A DNA stretch of 37,733 nt, from positions 1-37,733 of the forward strand of contig QCMG01000014.1 in assembly GCA_003213955.1 (NCBI GenBank), written 5' to 3'. The notes beneath the pieces are model-generated. The model ran no database searches, was not told where the DNA came from, and saw nothing but the letters and a program-made list of their open reading frames with translations. This document shows positions 12,605-21,600 of the stretch, in pieces. Positions within the stretch are counted from its first letter, which is position 1. The number at the start of each line of letters is the position of its first letter. A program made the position numbers and the translations under genes. This DNA is from Prochlorococcus sp. AG-418-M08 (GTDB lineage: Bacteria; Cyanobacteriota; Cyanobacteriia; PCC-6307; Cyanobiaceae).

Positions 12605-13777
12605 ATGTTTAAAATTGCATTTATTAAAGAAGCATGTTATCAAGATCTATGGGTCGGAGATAATAATGACACATCTTCAGATCTTATAAGGTCATCCTTA
12701 CTAAGAACTGGCCCAATAGGCTTATTAGAAACATTTGGAAGTGATTTTTTTATAGTAAAAAGTAATAATTCAAAGGCAGGTCAAAAGATTAGATTCTGTC
12801 AAATACCTAAAAATTTAATATCCAAAGAAGATTATAAATTAATTGAAAGAACTAAGATAAAAATCAACTCCTCTAGACACCCCTTTAGATGTCCAAATGA
12901 TTTTTCTTATGATGTAGAGAAAATAAATTGGTCAAAATACGATATTGTAATAAGCCTTAATTTTGCTGTTCCAATATCAATAAGAAAAGTACATCCTGAA
13001 ATTTTATGGGTATGCATGACTGGAGAAGGCAGATTTCCTGTTCAAAGTTCATGTTGGGATTACTTTATTTCTCATGATTATCCAAATACGCCTGTTGCAG
13101 AACTTAAAATAATTAATATGCCCTATACATTCATACCACCTAGATATATTTTTGACAATTTCAATACTTCTAAAGATAAAAAAGGGATTTATATAGAAAT
13201 CAACAGCAAAGGTAATCAATTAAAGAATCAAACTTTGTTTAAAAAATTTTACTCATTAAATTTAAATTCTGAATTTCATTCTGAAGATATTGAGAAAAAT
13301 TTAAAAAAGATTTCTTCATGCAAATACTTCATTAAATTAGGTGGACGGCCAGTTAGAGGAAATAGTTTCTTGGAGGCAATGTCAGCAAGATCTCTATGTT
13401 TGCTTAATTTCAAAGATTGTTATGGAAAAATTCCTTTTCACCAATATTGTTACTTTAAGGATGAAAAACATTTAATTGAAAAACTCCAATTTCTTGAAAA
13501 AAATAATGAATTTCTCAGTGAGCTATTGAATTATCAAGATTCAATACTTAAAAATATGATTGAAAATGTAAAAAATCAATTTGAAATTGCCCTCTCAAAT
13601 AAAAGAAAGTCTTTGGGTTCAAAAATGTCTAAAAAAAGTTTAAAAAAAACTGGTATCAAGTCAATATTCAAGAAATCATTACAACCCATAATTGGTAGAA
13701 CTTGTTATAACAGCCTTGTTAGAATAAATGATCCTACCCTCGATCTAAATAAATATCTTCCTTCCTTACTAGAGTGA
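12605..13777 (+). CDS. Putative glycosyltransferase (390 aa)
   Basis: The protein is soluble. Its C-terminal half contains KYFIKLGGRPVRGNSFLEAM and SARSLCLLNF at about residues 242-272. This resembles the nucleotide-sugar-binding half of GT-B or exostosin-like transferases, where a conserved Gly-rich loop and Glu precede A-M. No DXD motif is obvious. The last 60 residues are basic and resemble a membrane-peripheral tail. It is coupled to the preceding methyltransferase. A glycosyltransferase role fits motif and context, but the family is not certain. Confidence 0.6.
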   Translation: MFKIAFIKEACYQDLWVGDNNDTSSDLIRSSLLRTGPIGLLETFGSDFFIVKSNNSKAGQKIRFCQIPKNLISKEDYKLIERTKIKINSSRHPFRCPNDFSYDVEKINWSKYDIVISLNFAVPISIRKVHPEILWVCMTGEGRFPVQSSCWDYFISHDYPNTPVAELKIINMPYTFIPPRYIFDNFNTSKDKKGIYIEINSKGNQLKNQTLFKKFYSLNLNSEFHSEDIEKNLKKISSCKYFIKLGGRPVRGNSFLEAMSARSLCLLNFKDCYGKIPFHQYCYFKDEKHLIEKLQFLEKNNEFLSELLNYQDSILKNMIENVKNQFEIALSNKRKSLGSKMSKKSLKKTGIKSIFKKSLQPIIGRTCYNSLVRINDPTLDLNKYLPSLLE

Positions 13778-14151
13778 TTTGGTGATGCATTCCAAAAAAA
13801 TTTTCCATTATTGCGACTTAAATTCTCTGAGTATTCATGCATTAACCTTGAACCTCTTAAACTTTTGAATGCTACCTTTTGGGCTTAACGCATTAAGATA
13901 GATTTTTGACGATCTTAAATTCTGCCTCCTCAAAAAAAGAGGCATAACTTTAATTTAAGAATGTCTTTGATCTGCTTCAGCGCTTTTAAAAGCTGTTTAT
14001 TCATTTAAAGTTCTTTCATTCTTTAAGGCAAAAAACCGGTAAAAGAGTCTATATTTATTGTCTAGTGAAAGCTAATTAAAAATATTCCCCCAAAATTTAT
14101 TCCATTAAAAATAAGAGAAAATAATACAAACTATTTTGAAGGGAATTATTT
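13778..14151. other. Convergent intergenic region with a hairpin
   Basis: No gene is seen. It separates the + strand glycosyltransferase from the minus-strand HlpA-like gene. Besides the hairpin at 13923 it holds CAGCGCTTTTAAAAGCTG near 13979, an imperfect palindrome. Confidence 0.4.
13923..13944. terminator. Hairpin between convergent genes, probable terminator
   Basis: TGCCTC (13923-13928) and GAGGCA (13939-13944) form a 6-bp G+C-containing stem with a 10-nt A-rich loop, in otherwise A+T-rich DNA. It lies between two convergent genes. T-rich sequence follows weakly on the + strand (TAACTTTAATTT), so direction is uncertain. Confidence 0.45.
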
Positions 14152-15096
14152 TTATTGATTAAGATTATTTAATTGCAATAATCTCTTAATTTTATTCTTA
14201 ATTCGTGCAGGGATATCCCTTCTAGCACGTATAGCTGCACCTCCAAACTTGTAATCAAATTGATATTGATCTGCTAGAGCATGTCTAATCATAAAAGTAG
14301 GATGTACTATATCTCCAATACCTTCATCTATAGACATTGGTTCCTCTTCCCATTTTGTATGTGCAGCATCAGGGCCAAATCCAATATTACTGATTAAATT
14401 TTTATTTGGGGTTGCAATAAGAGCATTATTAATTACACATTTCAAACACCATTGATAGCACCATGTATCAGGTTCTCCTCTGGAAAATAAATTTTCCCAA
14501 ATATCGCTCCAATATTCTTTTTCAAGAGGATCATTAAATATAAAATCTAGCATTCCAGAATCTTTTAAAACAGGCCATTCTTTTAGTTCAAAATCATACT
14601 TTTCCCAAATATTTCTCCATCCTGCCCATCCCCACAACAAAGGAAATCTTCCAAAATAATAACTTCCATCTCCTCTCCAGTTGCCATTCTGAAAATTACT
14701 TCCGCTTATACACCAAACTCGATTATCTGTTCTATATTTCTCCAATAGCTCTTGGCAATAACGAAAAAAATCTGGGTGAGGCAAAGTATCATCTTCAAGA
14801 ACTATTCCCTCCTCTACATTTTTAAAGAACCAACTTATAGCAGTTGTGCATCCTAACTTGCATCCCAGATTAACCTCTTGTCGCAACCATTGGATATTAC
14901 ATTTCCAATTAATATTTCTTTCTATAGTTGATCTAGTTTCTAAAACTTTTTGACTCTCTACAGGATTACCAGGGATAGGGCCATCACAAGAAATAAAAAG
15001 ATTTTCTGGCTTAATCAAACTTAAAGCTTTAATAACTTTAGAAGTCTGTAAAGGCCTTCTCCAAGTCATTAAGAGTATTGGAACAGTAAATTTCAT
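14152..15096 (-). CDS. HlpA/GNT-I-like nucleotide-sugar glycosyltransferase
   Basis: The GT-A fold begins at the N-terminus (VPILLMTWRRPLQT) with LFISCDGP near residue 37. GIVLEDDTLPHPDFFRY contains the acidic D-D metal and sugar-binding signature at about residues 100-105. YYFGRFPLLWGWAGWRNIWE follows and is typical of family members annotated as hemolytic protein HlpA-like, related to N-acetylglucosaminyltransferase I. The ATG at 15096 is chosen over an in-frame TTG three codons upstream. Monocistronic on the minus strand. The inverted repeat TTCAACT-GT-AGTTGAA at 15126-15141 lies in its probable promoter region. Likely role: surface glycan assembly. Confidence 0.8.
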   Translation of the reverse strand: MKFTVPILLMTWRRPLQTSKVIKALSLIKPENLFISCDGPIPGNPVESQKVLETRSTIERNINWKCNIQWLRQEVNLGCKLGCTTAISWFFKNVEEGIVLEDDTLPHPDFFRYCQELLEKYRTDNRVWCISGSNFQNGNWRGDGSYYFGRFPLLWGWAGWRNIWEKYDFELKEWPVLKDSGMLDFIFNDPLEKEYWSDIWENLFSRGEPDTWCYQWCLKCVINNALIATPNKNLISNIGFGPDAAHTKWEEEPMSIDEGIGDIVHPTFMIRHALADQYQFDYKFGGAAIRARRDIPARIKNKIKRLLQLNNLNQ

Positions 15097-15637
15097 TCTA
15101 AACAATCATTTTTATAGTAATTTTTTTCAACTGTAGTTGAATTTAATCCCGATAAATAATTATAACAAGCCATACATATAACATTTGTTAACATCTTTCA
15201 AAAAAATTTAAATTTAGATGAATTCAATATTGACTTAAAAATAATTCTCTTTTTTTTAATTTCTGAATTGATCAAACTTAGTATTTTTTTTGAGATACCT
15301 TCTTGTCCATTGCTCAGAAATGCGTCTCACCAGTAAATAAATTTAGAACGGATTATTAATGTTCTAAATGCACTATTAAATTTTCAAATAAAACAAAATT
15401 TTTGCATTTGTAAAACCAGTAAAGGTTTAGAAACTCTCAGCTGGCTTTTTATTTTTGAGTTTTAAATCGAATAAATTTTTATATTAGGAATTTTCAATAC
15501 TTTGGTTTTTCTAATATCTCTTGATTTCTAAAGGCAACTCATTGACAAGAGATTTCCTTAACAAAAGATGTTCTTATAAATACTATTATTTGGGTAACCC
15601 TCTTATTAGATTAGGTTCTGAAACTATTTTAATTTTC
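15097..15637. other. Long intergenic region with two inverted repeats
   Basis: No supported ORF. TTCAACT/AGTTGAA (15126-15141, 2-nt centre) lies 30 nt before the minus-strand glycosyltransferase start and is operator-like. ATCTCTTG/CAAGAGAT (15516-15523 and 15546-15553) lies about 85 nt past the end of the SGNH gene and could form a loose terminator or processing hairpin. The rest is plain A+T-rich sequence. Confidence 0.4.
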
Positions 15638-16780
15638 TTATTTAAGAATGCCAAAAATCCTTTCTGCAATTACTAAATTTCCTTTTTGACTAACATGTAC
15701 AAAATCTGTAAATACTGGAAAATCAACATTTAACCACTTACTTCCATCTTTAATTGATGAGCAGAAGTCTTCATCTTCAATACAAACCTCTTTCATTTTT
15801 CTACGAATAGCCTTATAAACATTATTAAATTCATATTTATGAATTCTGTGTCGATCTTTTTCCATTAAATACTCTAATGGTGAAGAAGATGAAAATGTTG
15901 TGGGCTGCAAAATTGCTAAGAACTTTGCACCTTTAGACTGAGCTATTTGATAGCTTAAATACCAATTATTAACAAGATGAGTAGCAATCTCTTCATGCCT
16001 TACAGGATTGTTTAAACAATTACCCTTTTTTTTATTCCCATAAGAAGCTTCCTTATTTACTTCAGGTAATAATTTATTTATTAGTAGAACATATGGCCTT
16101 AAAAGTGTTTGAGTTATTTGGCTATATTTATTTTTTAAAAATTTAATAACATCCCTCTCTTTCGAAATTCTATCACTTATATACTTAGTCATGGAATGAG
16201 TCGGGATTGTATGGGCAAATTCTTTGCATCCATGCAAAACATCATTAACACCATCATAAAAAACTATTTGTTTTGGATTATTGCCATCACCAATAATACT
16301 TATTAAATGATTAAGTGATTGCCTTGAATTCCAGTCTACAACTCCAAAATTTTTAACACCTGAATTCGTTAATTTAGCAAATTTGCTAGGAATTGTATGA
16401 TTATCTTCTGCATCTAGTCCAAATATAGTTGATCCTCCAAAAAACCATGTAGAGTCTTCCAAAATATCATTATATGATTTTCTACTTGAATATTTGCCCT
16501 CTATATTCACATAGTTACCCTTAATAGATTTAGGTAAAAATGCTGTAAATGGATTATATTTGGACTTTATCAAACTTTGCTCTTCTCTAATTCTCTTCGC
16601 AACTATAGGGTCATTAAATGCAGGATAACTTGCTCTTTTTAATTCATATTTAGCTGCACTTTTTTTGATTTTACTGTAAGCACTTAGTATTAATGAAGGA
16701 GTCGATAAAAAAATAATCAGTAAAATTATATTTATTGATATTAGTTTTCTTCTTCTGTTTAAGGATTGCAATATTTTCAT
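15638..16780 (-). CDS. Membrane-anchored SGNH/GDSL-like hydrolase
   Basis: A signal anchor spans about residues 12-35. SGNH blocks follow: WFFGGSTIFG (Ser117 in block I), FYDGVNDVLHG (Gly and Asn179 in block III) and FTDFVHVSQKGN near the C-terminus (Asp359 and His362 in block V). The catalytic residues appear present. Such extracytoplasmic hydrolases often add or remove acyl groups on polysaccharides; the neighbouring glycosyltransferase genes fit that. ATG start. The upstream multi-pass membrane gene on the same strand ends 128 nt away. Confidence 0.75.
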   Translation of the reverse strand: MKILQSLNRRRKLISINIILLIIFLSTPSLILSAYSKIKKSAAKYELKRASYPAFNDPIVAKRIREEQSLIKSKYNPFTAFLPKSIKGNYVNIEGKYSSRKSYNDILEDSTWFFGGSTIFGLDAEDNHTIPSKFAKLTNSGVKNFGVVDWNSRQSLNHLISIIGDGNNPKQIVFYDGVNDVLHGCKEFAHTIPTHSMTKYISDRISKERDVIKFLKNKYSQITQTLLRPYVLLINKLLPEVNKEASYGNKKKGNCLNNPVRHEEIATHLVNNWYLSYQIAQSKGAKFLAILQPTTFSSSSPLEYLMEKDRHRIHKYEFNNVYKAIRRKMKEVCIEDEDFCSSIKDGSKWLNVDFPVFTDFVHVSQKGNLVIAERIFGILK

Positions 16781-16908
16781 TTTAAAATGGGTACAAATAG
16801 TTCAAAAATTGAAAAGTCATTTAGAGTTTTAGGATGAATTAAATAAATTTTTTCTTAGTCTTACTAATTTCTATTTTTCTTGCGTAATGGAGTAAACATT
16901 TGCTTCAT

Positions 16909-18399
16909 TTAGTTTTGGGGTAAGAATAAAATATAACCTTTGCCAAATGGATCCTCTGTAGATCTCCAGTTTGATTGCCTCAACAACTTAGACATTTTAA
17001 TATAACTGTCATTTTTTTTATCTAATACCGCAAAAGAAGCATTATTTATAAGAGTATCAAATCTCTTCTTTTGAGTCAAAGCAAATCCAACATTCAAATG
17101 TGAGCGTGACATGAAAGGCGACATCAAATTCATATCAGAAAGAAAATACTCATTATTCGATTTCTTATCGGGCACATATCTCTTAAAATCGCTAAGGATA
17201 TTATAATTTGAAGTTTGTAATGTCTTGGAAGAAATCATTTTAAGATCAAAATGTTTGAAAATAGTTCCAAAAATAAGAGTAAGCGTAAAAAAAATAAATG
17301 TTAGTTTAGTTATAGATTTGTGGAAAATAAAGCTATTGGAATTATAAGCAGAAGAAAATAAATATATAAATGTACAAATAAGTGCTGGTGAAAGGATTGA
17401 TAATGTAGACCAACTTGCCCCACTAGCATGTCCATAAACAATTGAGTTAACTAATAGTCTCAGTAAAATTAGGAATATTGCTAAAAATAAACTAACAATT
17501 AAGTTCTTCTTTTGATATTGCTTTGATATTGTTATTAACACTAATGATAAAAGTAACCATACAAACAAATAAGTGAAGGGATAAAATACATGTTTAAAAA
17601 TTGATGCATAATTAATATCTGTAATACTTATCATGCCTGACATTTCACGAGCGCCGTGAGCACCGTCATTCATAGATCGATAATAAATTAGTGTTAATAT
17701 TGAGACAATACTAGAGGCGAAATATACAAAACACATCTTAAAAAAATCCTTAACATTAAGCAGAATTTTTGAATTTGAAGATAGCAATGCGAGAGGGACA
17801 AGAAATAATGACCAAAGTATAAATTCCTCTTTTGTTAGTATTATCATGCATAAAGAAAGAAGAAAGTATTCACTGTTATTATTTTTAGCTGCTATGAAAA
17901 GGAATATTATTAAAGGGATGGCTAAAATGTCTGCTTGGAATAACCATTTTGAATCTATTCCATTAGATGAAAAAACCTGAATAAAGAATATGGAACCAAA
18001 AATATATGAGTAAAATCTTGGCAACCCATGATTTCTTGACAATATGGTTACTAGATAAGAACTTATTGAATAAATTAATATAACTACTATTCCCAGAATA
18101 TAAGGCGTTTTAAAGATGTAAATGATAGGTGAAAGTATTAACAGCGTGATAAAAGAATGAACACCCAACAAATATTGGGCATCTGGCCCCTCATATGTTC
18201 CATATCCATTTATGAAATTCCTAAGGAATGAATAAATGGTAAATCCATCATTGGTATAGTACAAGTCGTGCCATTGATAGTTAAATCGAGTGATCGATAA
18301 TATCAGAGCGAATAGGATGCCAAAAATTAGTATTCTTAAAAAAAAGATATTTTCCATACTCTTAATAAATTCAGTTTTACTAATTCCTAAAATTTTCAT
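16909..18399 (-). CDS. Multi-pass membrane protein, DUF2079-like (GT-C related?)
   Basis: About ten hydrophobic segments span residues 18-390, with a soluble C-terminal 100 residues outside. The early order (a loop with NDGFTIYSFLRNF, then YLLGVHSFITLLILSPIIYI, then LFQADILAIPLIIFLFIAA, then IILTKEEF) follows DUF2079 membrane proteins. Those have a conserved His in the first large loop and (K/S)-E-(E/D) after a later helix. Relation to GT-C glycosyltransferases is plausible given the sugar genes nearby but is not shown by a DXD. The ATG at 18399 is clear; same strand as the SGNH gene. Confidence 0.65.
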   Translation of the reverse strand: MKILGISKTEFIKSMENIFFLRILIFGILFALILSITRFNYQWHDLYYTNDGFTIYSFLRNFINGYGTYEGPDAQYLLGVHSFITLLILSPIIYIFKTPYILGIVVILIYSISSYLVTILSRNHGLPRFYSYIFGSIFFIQVFSSNGIDSKWLFQADILAIPLIIFLFIAAKNNNSEYFLLSLCMIILTKEEFILWSLFLVPLALLSSNSKILLNVKDFFKMCFVYFASSIVSILTLIYYRSMNDGAHGAREMSGMISITDINYASIFKHVFYPFTYLFVWLLLSLVLITISKQYQKKNLIVSLFLAIFLILLRLLVNSIVYGHASGASWSTLSILSPALICTFIYLFSSAYNSNSFIFHKSITKLTFIFFTLTLIFGTIFKHFDLKMISSKTLQTSNYNILSDFKRYVPDKKSNNEYFLSDMNLMSPFMSRSHLNVGFALTQKKRFDTLINNASFAVLDKKNDSYIKMSKLLRQSNWRSTEDPFGKGYILFLPQN

Positions 18400-18611
18400 A
18401 ATGAATTATTGAATTACTGCTATTATGGCTTGATTAAATGAATATTAATATTGATGATAGTTATTGTTAAAAGTTAAAATCTTTTTCTAGGTATTAAATT
18501 TTAACCTCTGCTTCAACTATAACCATGGTTCGACTTTAATATATTTACTAATTTTGTTACAAATCAGGAACCAAAGAATAAAAATTTATTTATCAATAAA
18601 TTTTAATTAAT

Positions 18612-19124
18612 TTAATTTAAATCAAAACATTCTAAAATTTTCCAAAGATTTATATCCTCATCAACTTCAACTAAAGCAATTTTTGACATTTCGATTGGTT
18701 TATTTAATTCAGGTAATTTTGAAATCAATATTTCTTTTTTGCTTATTTCATGATTTCCATAAGACAAACTAATATGAGGAGAATAATTATTTTCCAAATC
18801 AAATTTATTTAATTCGTAAATATCCTTTCTTAGTTTTTTAAGACTTCTTGAATTTTTGATTGAGATATAAAATGATTTAAATACTTCCTTTTTAAAATCG
18901 TATCCATTGACATTCAACATAATTACAGAATTACTCTCTCCAAAAGTTTTTAATTTGTTTAAAAAAGTTTTATCGATATTCAAATAAGGTCCTGTAAGAG
19001 TTATGTGAGTTTCAAAAACTGGGCTTTTTAAGTAATTTTGTACTTTAGCTTTTATTTCATTTAAAAGATTTGTCTCTTTAGAAGGAAACATTCCCCATAC
19101 CCAAAAACCTTTTTTTATTCTCAT
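18612..19124 (-). CDS. 2H phosphoesterase (2'-5' RNA ligase / cyclic phosphodiesterase-like)
   Basis: Two H-x-(T/S)-L motifs define the family: THITLTGP with His40 and PHISLSYG with His117. Both are intact and correctly spaced. The 170-aa length is normal. Family members hydrolyse 2',3'-cyclic phosphates or 2'-5' linkages in RNA or ADP-ribose derivatives; the substrate here cannot be read. The ATG at 19124 is clear. No operon partner is evident; the next gene upstream is on the opposite strand. Confidence 0.82.
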   Translation of the reverse strand: MRIKKGFWVWGMFPSKETNLLNEIKAKVQNYLKSPVFETHITLTGPYLNIDKTFLNKLKTFGESNSVIMLNVNGYDFKKEVFKSFYISIKNSRSLKKLRKDIYELNKFDLENNYSPHISLSYGNHEISKKEILISKLPELNKPIEMSKIALVEVDEDINLWKILECFDLN

Positions 19125-19431
19125 TTGATTAATTTATTGAATATACACTCATAAAATTTACAAGTATATTTTTTTTAAATAAGAACTAATTAGCAATCGT
19201 CTCACTTTTTTATTTAATTAGTAATTACACTTATATTAGGTGAAGAATTTTGGCACGAATCAAGATGCAGGGTCAAAGCTTATTGCATTTACATATATTA
19301 ATTCATAGAAATGTTTTCAAGTATCTCTTTTTCATAGATTAAGGTTATTCTCTTTTTATATGAACATATAATAGAGAAAAAATTCATTAAAAATACATCT
19401 ATAACTATAGTAATAGAAACTTCTTTTATTA
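19125..19431. other. Divergent intergenic region
   Basis: It separates the 2H phosphoesterase (minus) from the small membrane gene (+). No gene is supported; a 25-codon ORF at about 19265 has no features. The -10-like TATAAT at 19367 is the only clear signal. Confidence 0.4.
19367..19372 (+). promoter_or_regulatory. -10 promoter element TATAAT for the gene at 19432
   Basis: A perfect TATAAT in the context ACATATAATAGAG lies 59 nt before the ATG. No good -35 box is seen 17 nt upstream (T-rich TTCTCTT), which is common in cyanobacterial promoters. Confidence 0.4.
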
Positions 19432-19689
19432 ATGACTAATAAATTTTACGAATGGTGGAAAAATCATAGAAGAGTAATAACTTTTGGAGGCTTTTTAACC
19501 TTGCTAGGTTTGTTTGTTTATCCAGTTATAAAAGAAGCAAAATATAAAAATACATGTATAAAACTCTCAGAAAAAGGTGCTTTAAATAAATTTAATATCG
19601 ACAATATTGAAAAAACACTTTTGAAAGAGACTGGTTTAACTATTGAGGAACTAGCAAAAATAGAGGGTTTTAAAAATTGCGTAAAATGA
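19432..19689 (+). CDS. Small membrane-anchored protein (85 aa), hypothetical
   Basis: A basic N-terminus (MTNKFYEWWKNHRR) precedes one TM segment (ITFGGFLTLLGLFVYPV) at about residues 16-32. A soluble part with two Cys (YKNTCIKL and the penultimate region, KNCVK) follows. The design matches the 84-aa protein at 6118: basic head, one span, aromatic-x-N-x-C just after the membrane and a Cys near the end. They may be distant paralogues. The ATG and upstream TATAAT support expression. The function is unknown. Confidence 0.65.
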   Translation: MTNKFYEWWKNHRRVITFGGFLTLLGLFVYPVIKEAKYKNTCIKLSEKGALNKFNIDNIEKTLLKETGLTIEELAKIEGFKNCVK

Positions 19690-20107
19690 TACGGTAGTTA
19701 TCTTTTCCCATAAAAATGCCTAATTTCTCTAATAAAAGAATTATCTACACATCAGTATGATGCTCCAAAAATACTAAAGAACTATTTTTTTTATTAAGGA
19801 TAATTAAAAACCATTTAATATAAATTTTAAATTTAAAAAAATGTTAAAGATTTACCTTTTTAAGATTCAGTTAATTCTGGTCAAATAATATTTATATATC
19901 CTTTAAAATTGAAATAGTTTATCTTTCGTTCTCCCTTATTCTTTTTCATACATTCTATCCCTTATTTTTTGGAAAGGCTTTATCAATATAAATTAATAAT
20001 AAAAGCACATTAAAAGATATCCTTTGTAAATTACTCATCCAGTACAAATTCTCACTCAACATTAATTAAAAATATTTTTTAGAATAGAAAAATAAAATTT
20101 TAGAAAA
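19690..20107. other. A+T-rich intergenic region with nothing recognised
   Basis: Neither strand shows an ORF with protein-like features, and no hairpin with a T-run is evident. Confidence 0.4.
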
Positions 20108-20302
20108 TTGAGTAATTCTGATTTTGATGAAAATGGTCTTGATAGCACGGGGACTCACTGGCTTCAATACGCTGCTTTTGCATTTTCAGCTATTGCTATT
20201 TTCACTACTTGGGCTTTCTTTTTTGATTATGAATTTCATAAATTTGTATTAAATATCCTTAGAGTATTAGATTGCAGTGGCTTTAACTGTAACGGTGTTT
20301 AA
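20108..20302 (+). CDS. Small single-TM protein (64 aa), HWLQYAAF family, TTG start
   Basis: The product aligns along most of its length with the gene at 4623-4850: MSN-x-x-FD-x-NG at the start, HWLQYAAF leading into the membrane span, and a (D/N)C(S/N)G(F/Y)N tail. The start codon is TTG exactly where the paralogue has ATG, so it is either a weak natural start or a mutated one. A decayed NPDQ-family gene follows 10 nt later. The same two families occur near each other at 4045-4850. Confidence 0.6.
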   Translation: MSNSDFDENGLDSTGTHWLQYAAFAFSAIAIFTTWAFFFDYEFHKFVLNILRVLDCSGFNCNGV

Positions 20303-20312
20303 TAAAGTTGAA

Positions 20313-20487
20313 ATGTCTAATCCAGATCAAAAAACAATATTAATCGAACAAGCATCAAAATATATCCAAAATATTTGTATAAAATCAACATGAATCAGGC
20401 TCATCAAATTCTGAGATTAAAGAGCTTCGAACAGAAATAGCAAATTTATGGAAAACTGAAACAAAAAATAAATTTGGGTTTCATTAA
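20313..20487 (+). pseudogene. Frameshifted NPDQ-family gene
   Basis: ATG at 20313 opens MSNPDQKTILIEQASKYIQN, like the intact 63-aa protein at 4045, but the frame ends in TGA at 20391. In the next frame, starting at 20392, ESGSSNSEIKELRTEIANLW continues the alignment to the intact protein (ESGATD, then LRELARVW), ending in TAA at 20487. A net loss of two bases (or equivalent) at about 20388 explains it. The acidic tail of the paralogue is not conserved. Confidence 0.75.
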
Positions 20488-20594
20488 AACGAATTATTAA
20501 TTAAAATTTTGAACTAAAAATCATGAAAATATGAGTAATAAATAAAATACATGTATTTTGCAATTAAAAATTATTTGTTCCAACCTTTTTTAGA

Positions 20595-20929
20595 TTAATA
20601 GATTATCCATTGTGCAATAACTTTATCTTCTTCTCCTCTTAATTTATATTTGTAACCTTTCATAGATCCTATTCCATCATTAGCAATTCATTACTATTGA
20701 ATACAAATCTGCTATTCCTCTTAGTTCTAGATCTTAAAAATTTAACGTTTTTGCTCCTTTAGTGATAACTAACCCTCCTGTCACATAACGACCAGCACAA
20801 ACTTTTTTAAGATAGTTACACTATCTCTGGTATTTGAAACTAAGGAATACTTATAATTAAAAGAAGTTTAAAAAAGAATATCAAAATTACTCCCGCCATT
20901 AAAAATGATAATTTTAATATAGATTCCAT
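20595..20929 (-). pseudogene. Decayed gene for a membrane-anchored small protein
   Basis: ATG at 20929 begins MESILKLSFLMAGVILIFFF, a membrane anchor, which runs into a TAG. Fragments in shifted frames follow in order: VCAGRYVTGGLVITKGAKTL, a stop, DLELRGIADLYSI, a frame change, then NDGIGSMKGYKYKLRGEEDK and VIAQWIIY. Protein-like segments in consistent order across frames indicate one gene with several stops and at least two frameshifts. The family is not recognised. It lies directly downstream of the gene at 20951. Confidence 0.5.
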
Positions 20930-20950
20930 AGATTAACTAAATAATATTTC

Positions 20951-21340
20951 TTAATCCCATAAAGACAAATCGGAGTCCCCAGAAGATCTCTGCATCCAAT
21001 GTATTTTCCAATTAACTCCCTCTTTTTTAAAAATAGAAGTTACAGTTGGCAAATCATCATTAAGAGTTCCTTTGTAATAAAATTTAGCTCCAAGCGTAAA
21101 AACACACATTGCTACATCAACGCTAAGAAATTCAAACTTATGTATCTTTGTTATTTCAGCTTTTTCTTGAACTACATCACCAGAGTTCATCATTTCTTCA
21201 AATCCTTTTGCACTAATAGGATTTCCACTTGGTCTTATAAACAAGAAGTCTGAAGTTGCATTATTTACAAAAAATGAGCCCATCTTTTGTGGAGTAGCAA
21301 GTTCATAAAGTAAGGAAATAATTTGTTCTTTTTCAGACAT
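20951..21340 (-). CDS. NTF2/SnoaL-like protein (129 aa)
   Basis: Length and pattern fit the NTF2-like cone fold: helical N-terminus (MSEKEQIISLLYELATPQKM), ATSDFLFIRPSGNPISAKGFEEMM, then beta strands ending in TVTSIFKKEGVNWKIHWMQR. The penultimate strand with W-K-x-x-W-M-Q-(R/S) is typical of DUF4440/SnoaL-like proteins. There is no signal peptide or membrane span. Enzymatic activity cannot be inferred. The ATG at 21340 is clear. Confidence 0.65.
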   Translation of the reverse strand: MSEKEQIISLLYELATPQKMGSFFVNNATSDFLFIRPSGNPISAKGFEEMMNSGDVVQEKAEITKIHKFEFLSVDVAMCVFTLGAKFYYKGTLNDDLPTVTSIFKKEGVNWKIHWMQRSSGDSDLSLWD

Positions 21341-21430
21341 TGATTAAGGTTTTCATAAAGTGTTAAATCAATTATGAATAATCTCTTTAAGAAAAAACTT
21401 TATGTCAATGAAAAAGAACAATGCAATTAA

Positions 21431-21538
21431 CTATTTTTGTACTTTTAACTTTGAACCATATTTAATTTTTACTAGATAAGAAGCTATTAGAGATAGCACC
21501 AAAAAAAACAACAAACTTTCCAAAGTGGATTGAGGCAT
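21431..21538 (-). CDS. Single-TM microprotein (35 aa)
   Basis: The product is MPQSTLESLLFFLVLSLIAS followed by YLVKIKYGSKLKVQK: a short acidic head, one span and a basic tail. This is a well-formed membrane microprotein. An in-frame ATG two codons upstream (21544) is equally possible. It lies 62 nt after the TPR-like gene on the same strand. The function is unknown. Confidence 0.5.
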   Translation of the reverse strand: MPQSTLESLLFFLVLSLIASYLVKIKYGSKLKVQK

Positions 21539-21600
21539 GATCATAAAATTTACTATGGGGAAATAACTATATATACATGAAAACGAACTTTCTAGAAAAA

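Noticed and set aside
19255-19285. Possible further tRNA remnant (GATGCAGGGTCAAAGCTT)
   Set aside because: Only a short GCAGG-like match with no T-loop or acceptor; chance similarity.
19265-19342. 25-codon + strand ORF
   Set aside because: No ribosome-binding site, homologue or structural feature to support it.
20999-21253. 84-aa + strand ORF
   Set aside because: Antisense to the NTF2-like gene; composition is that of a reversed A+T-rich gene.
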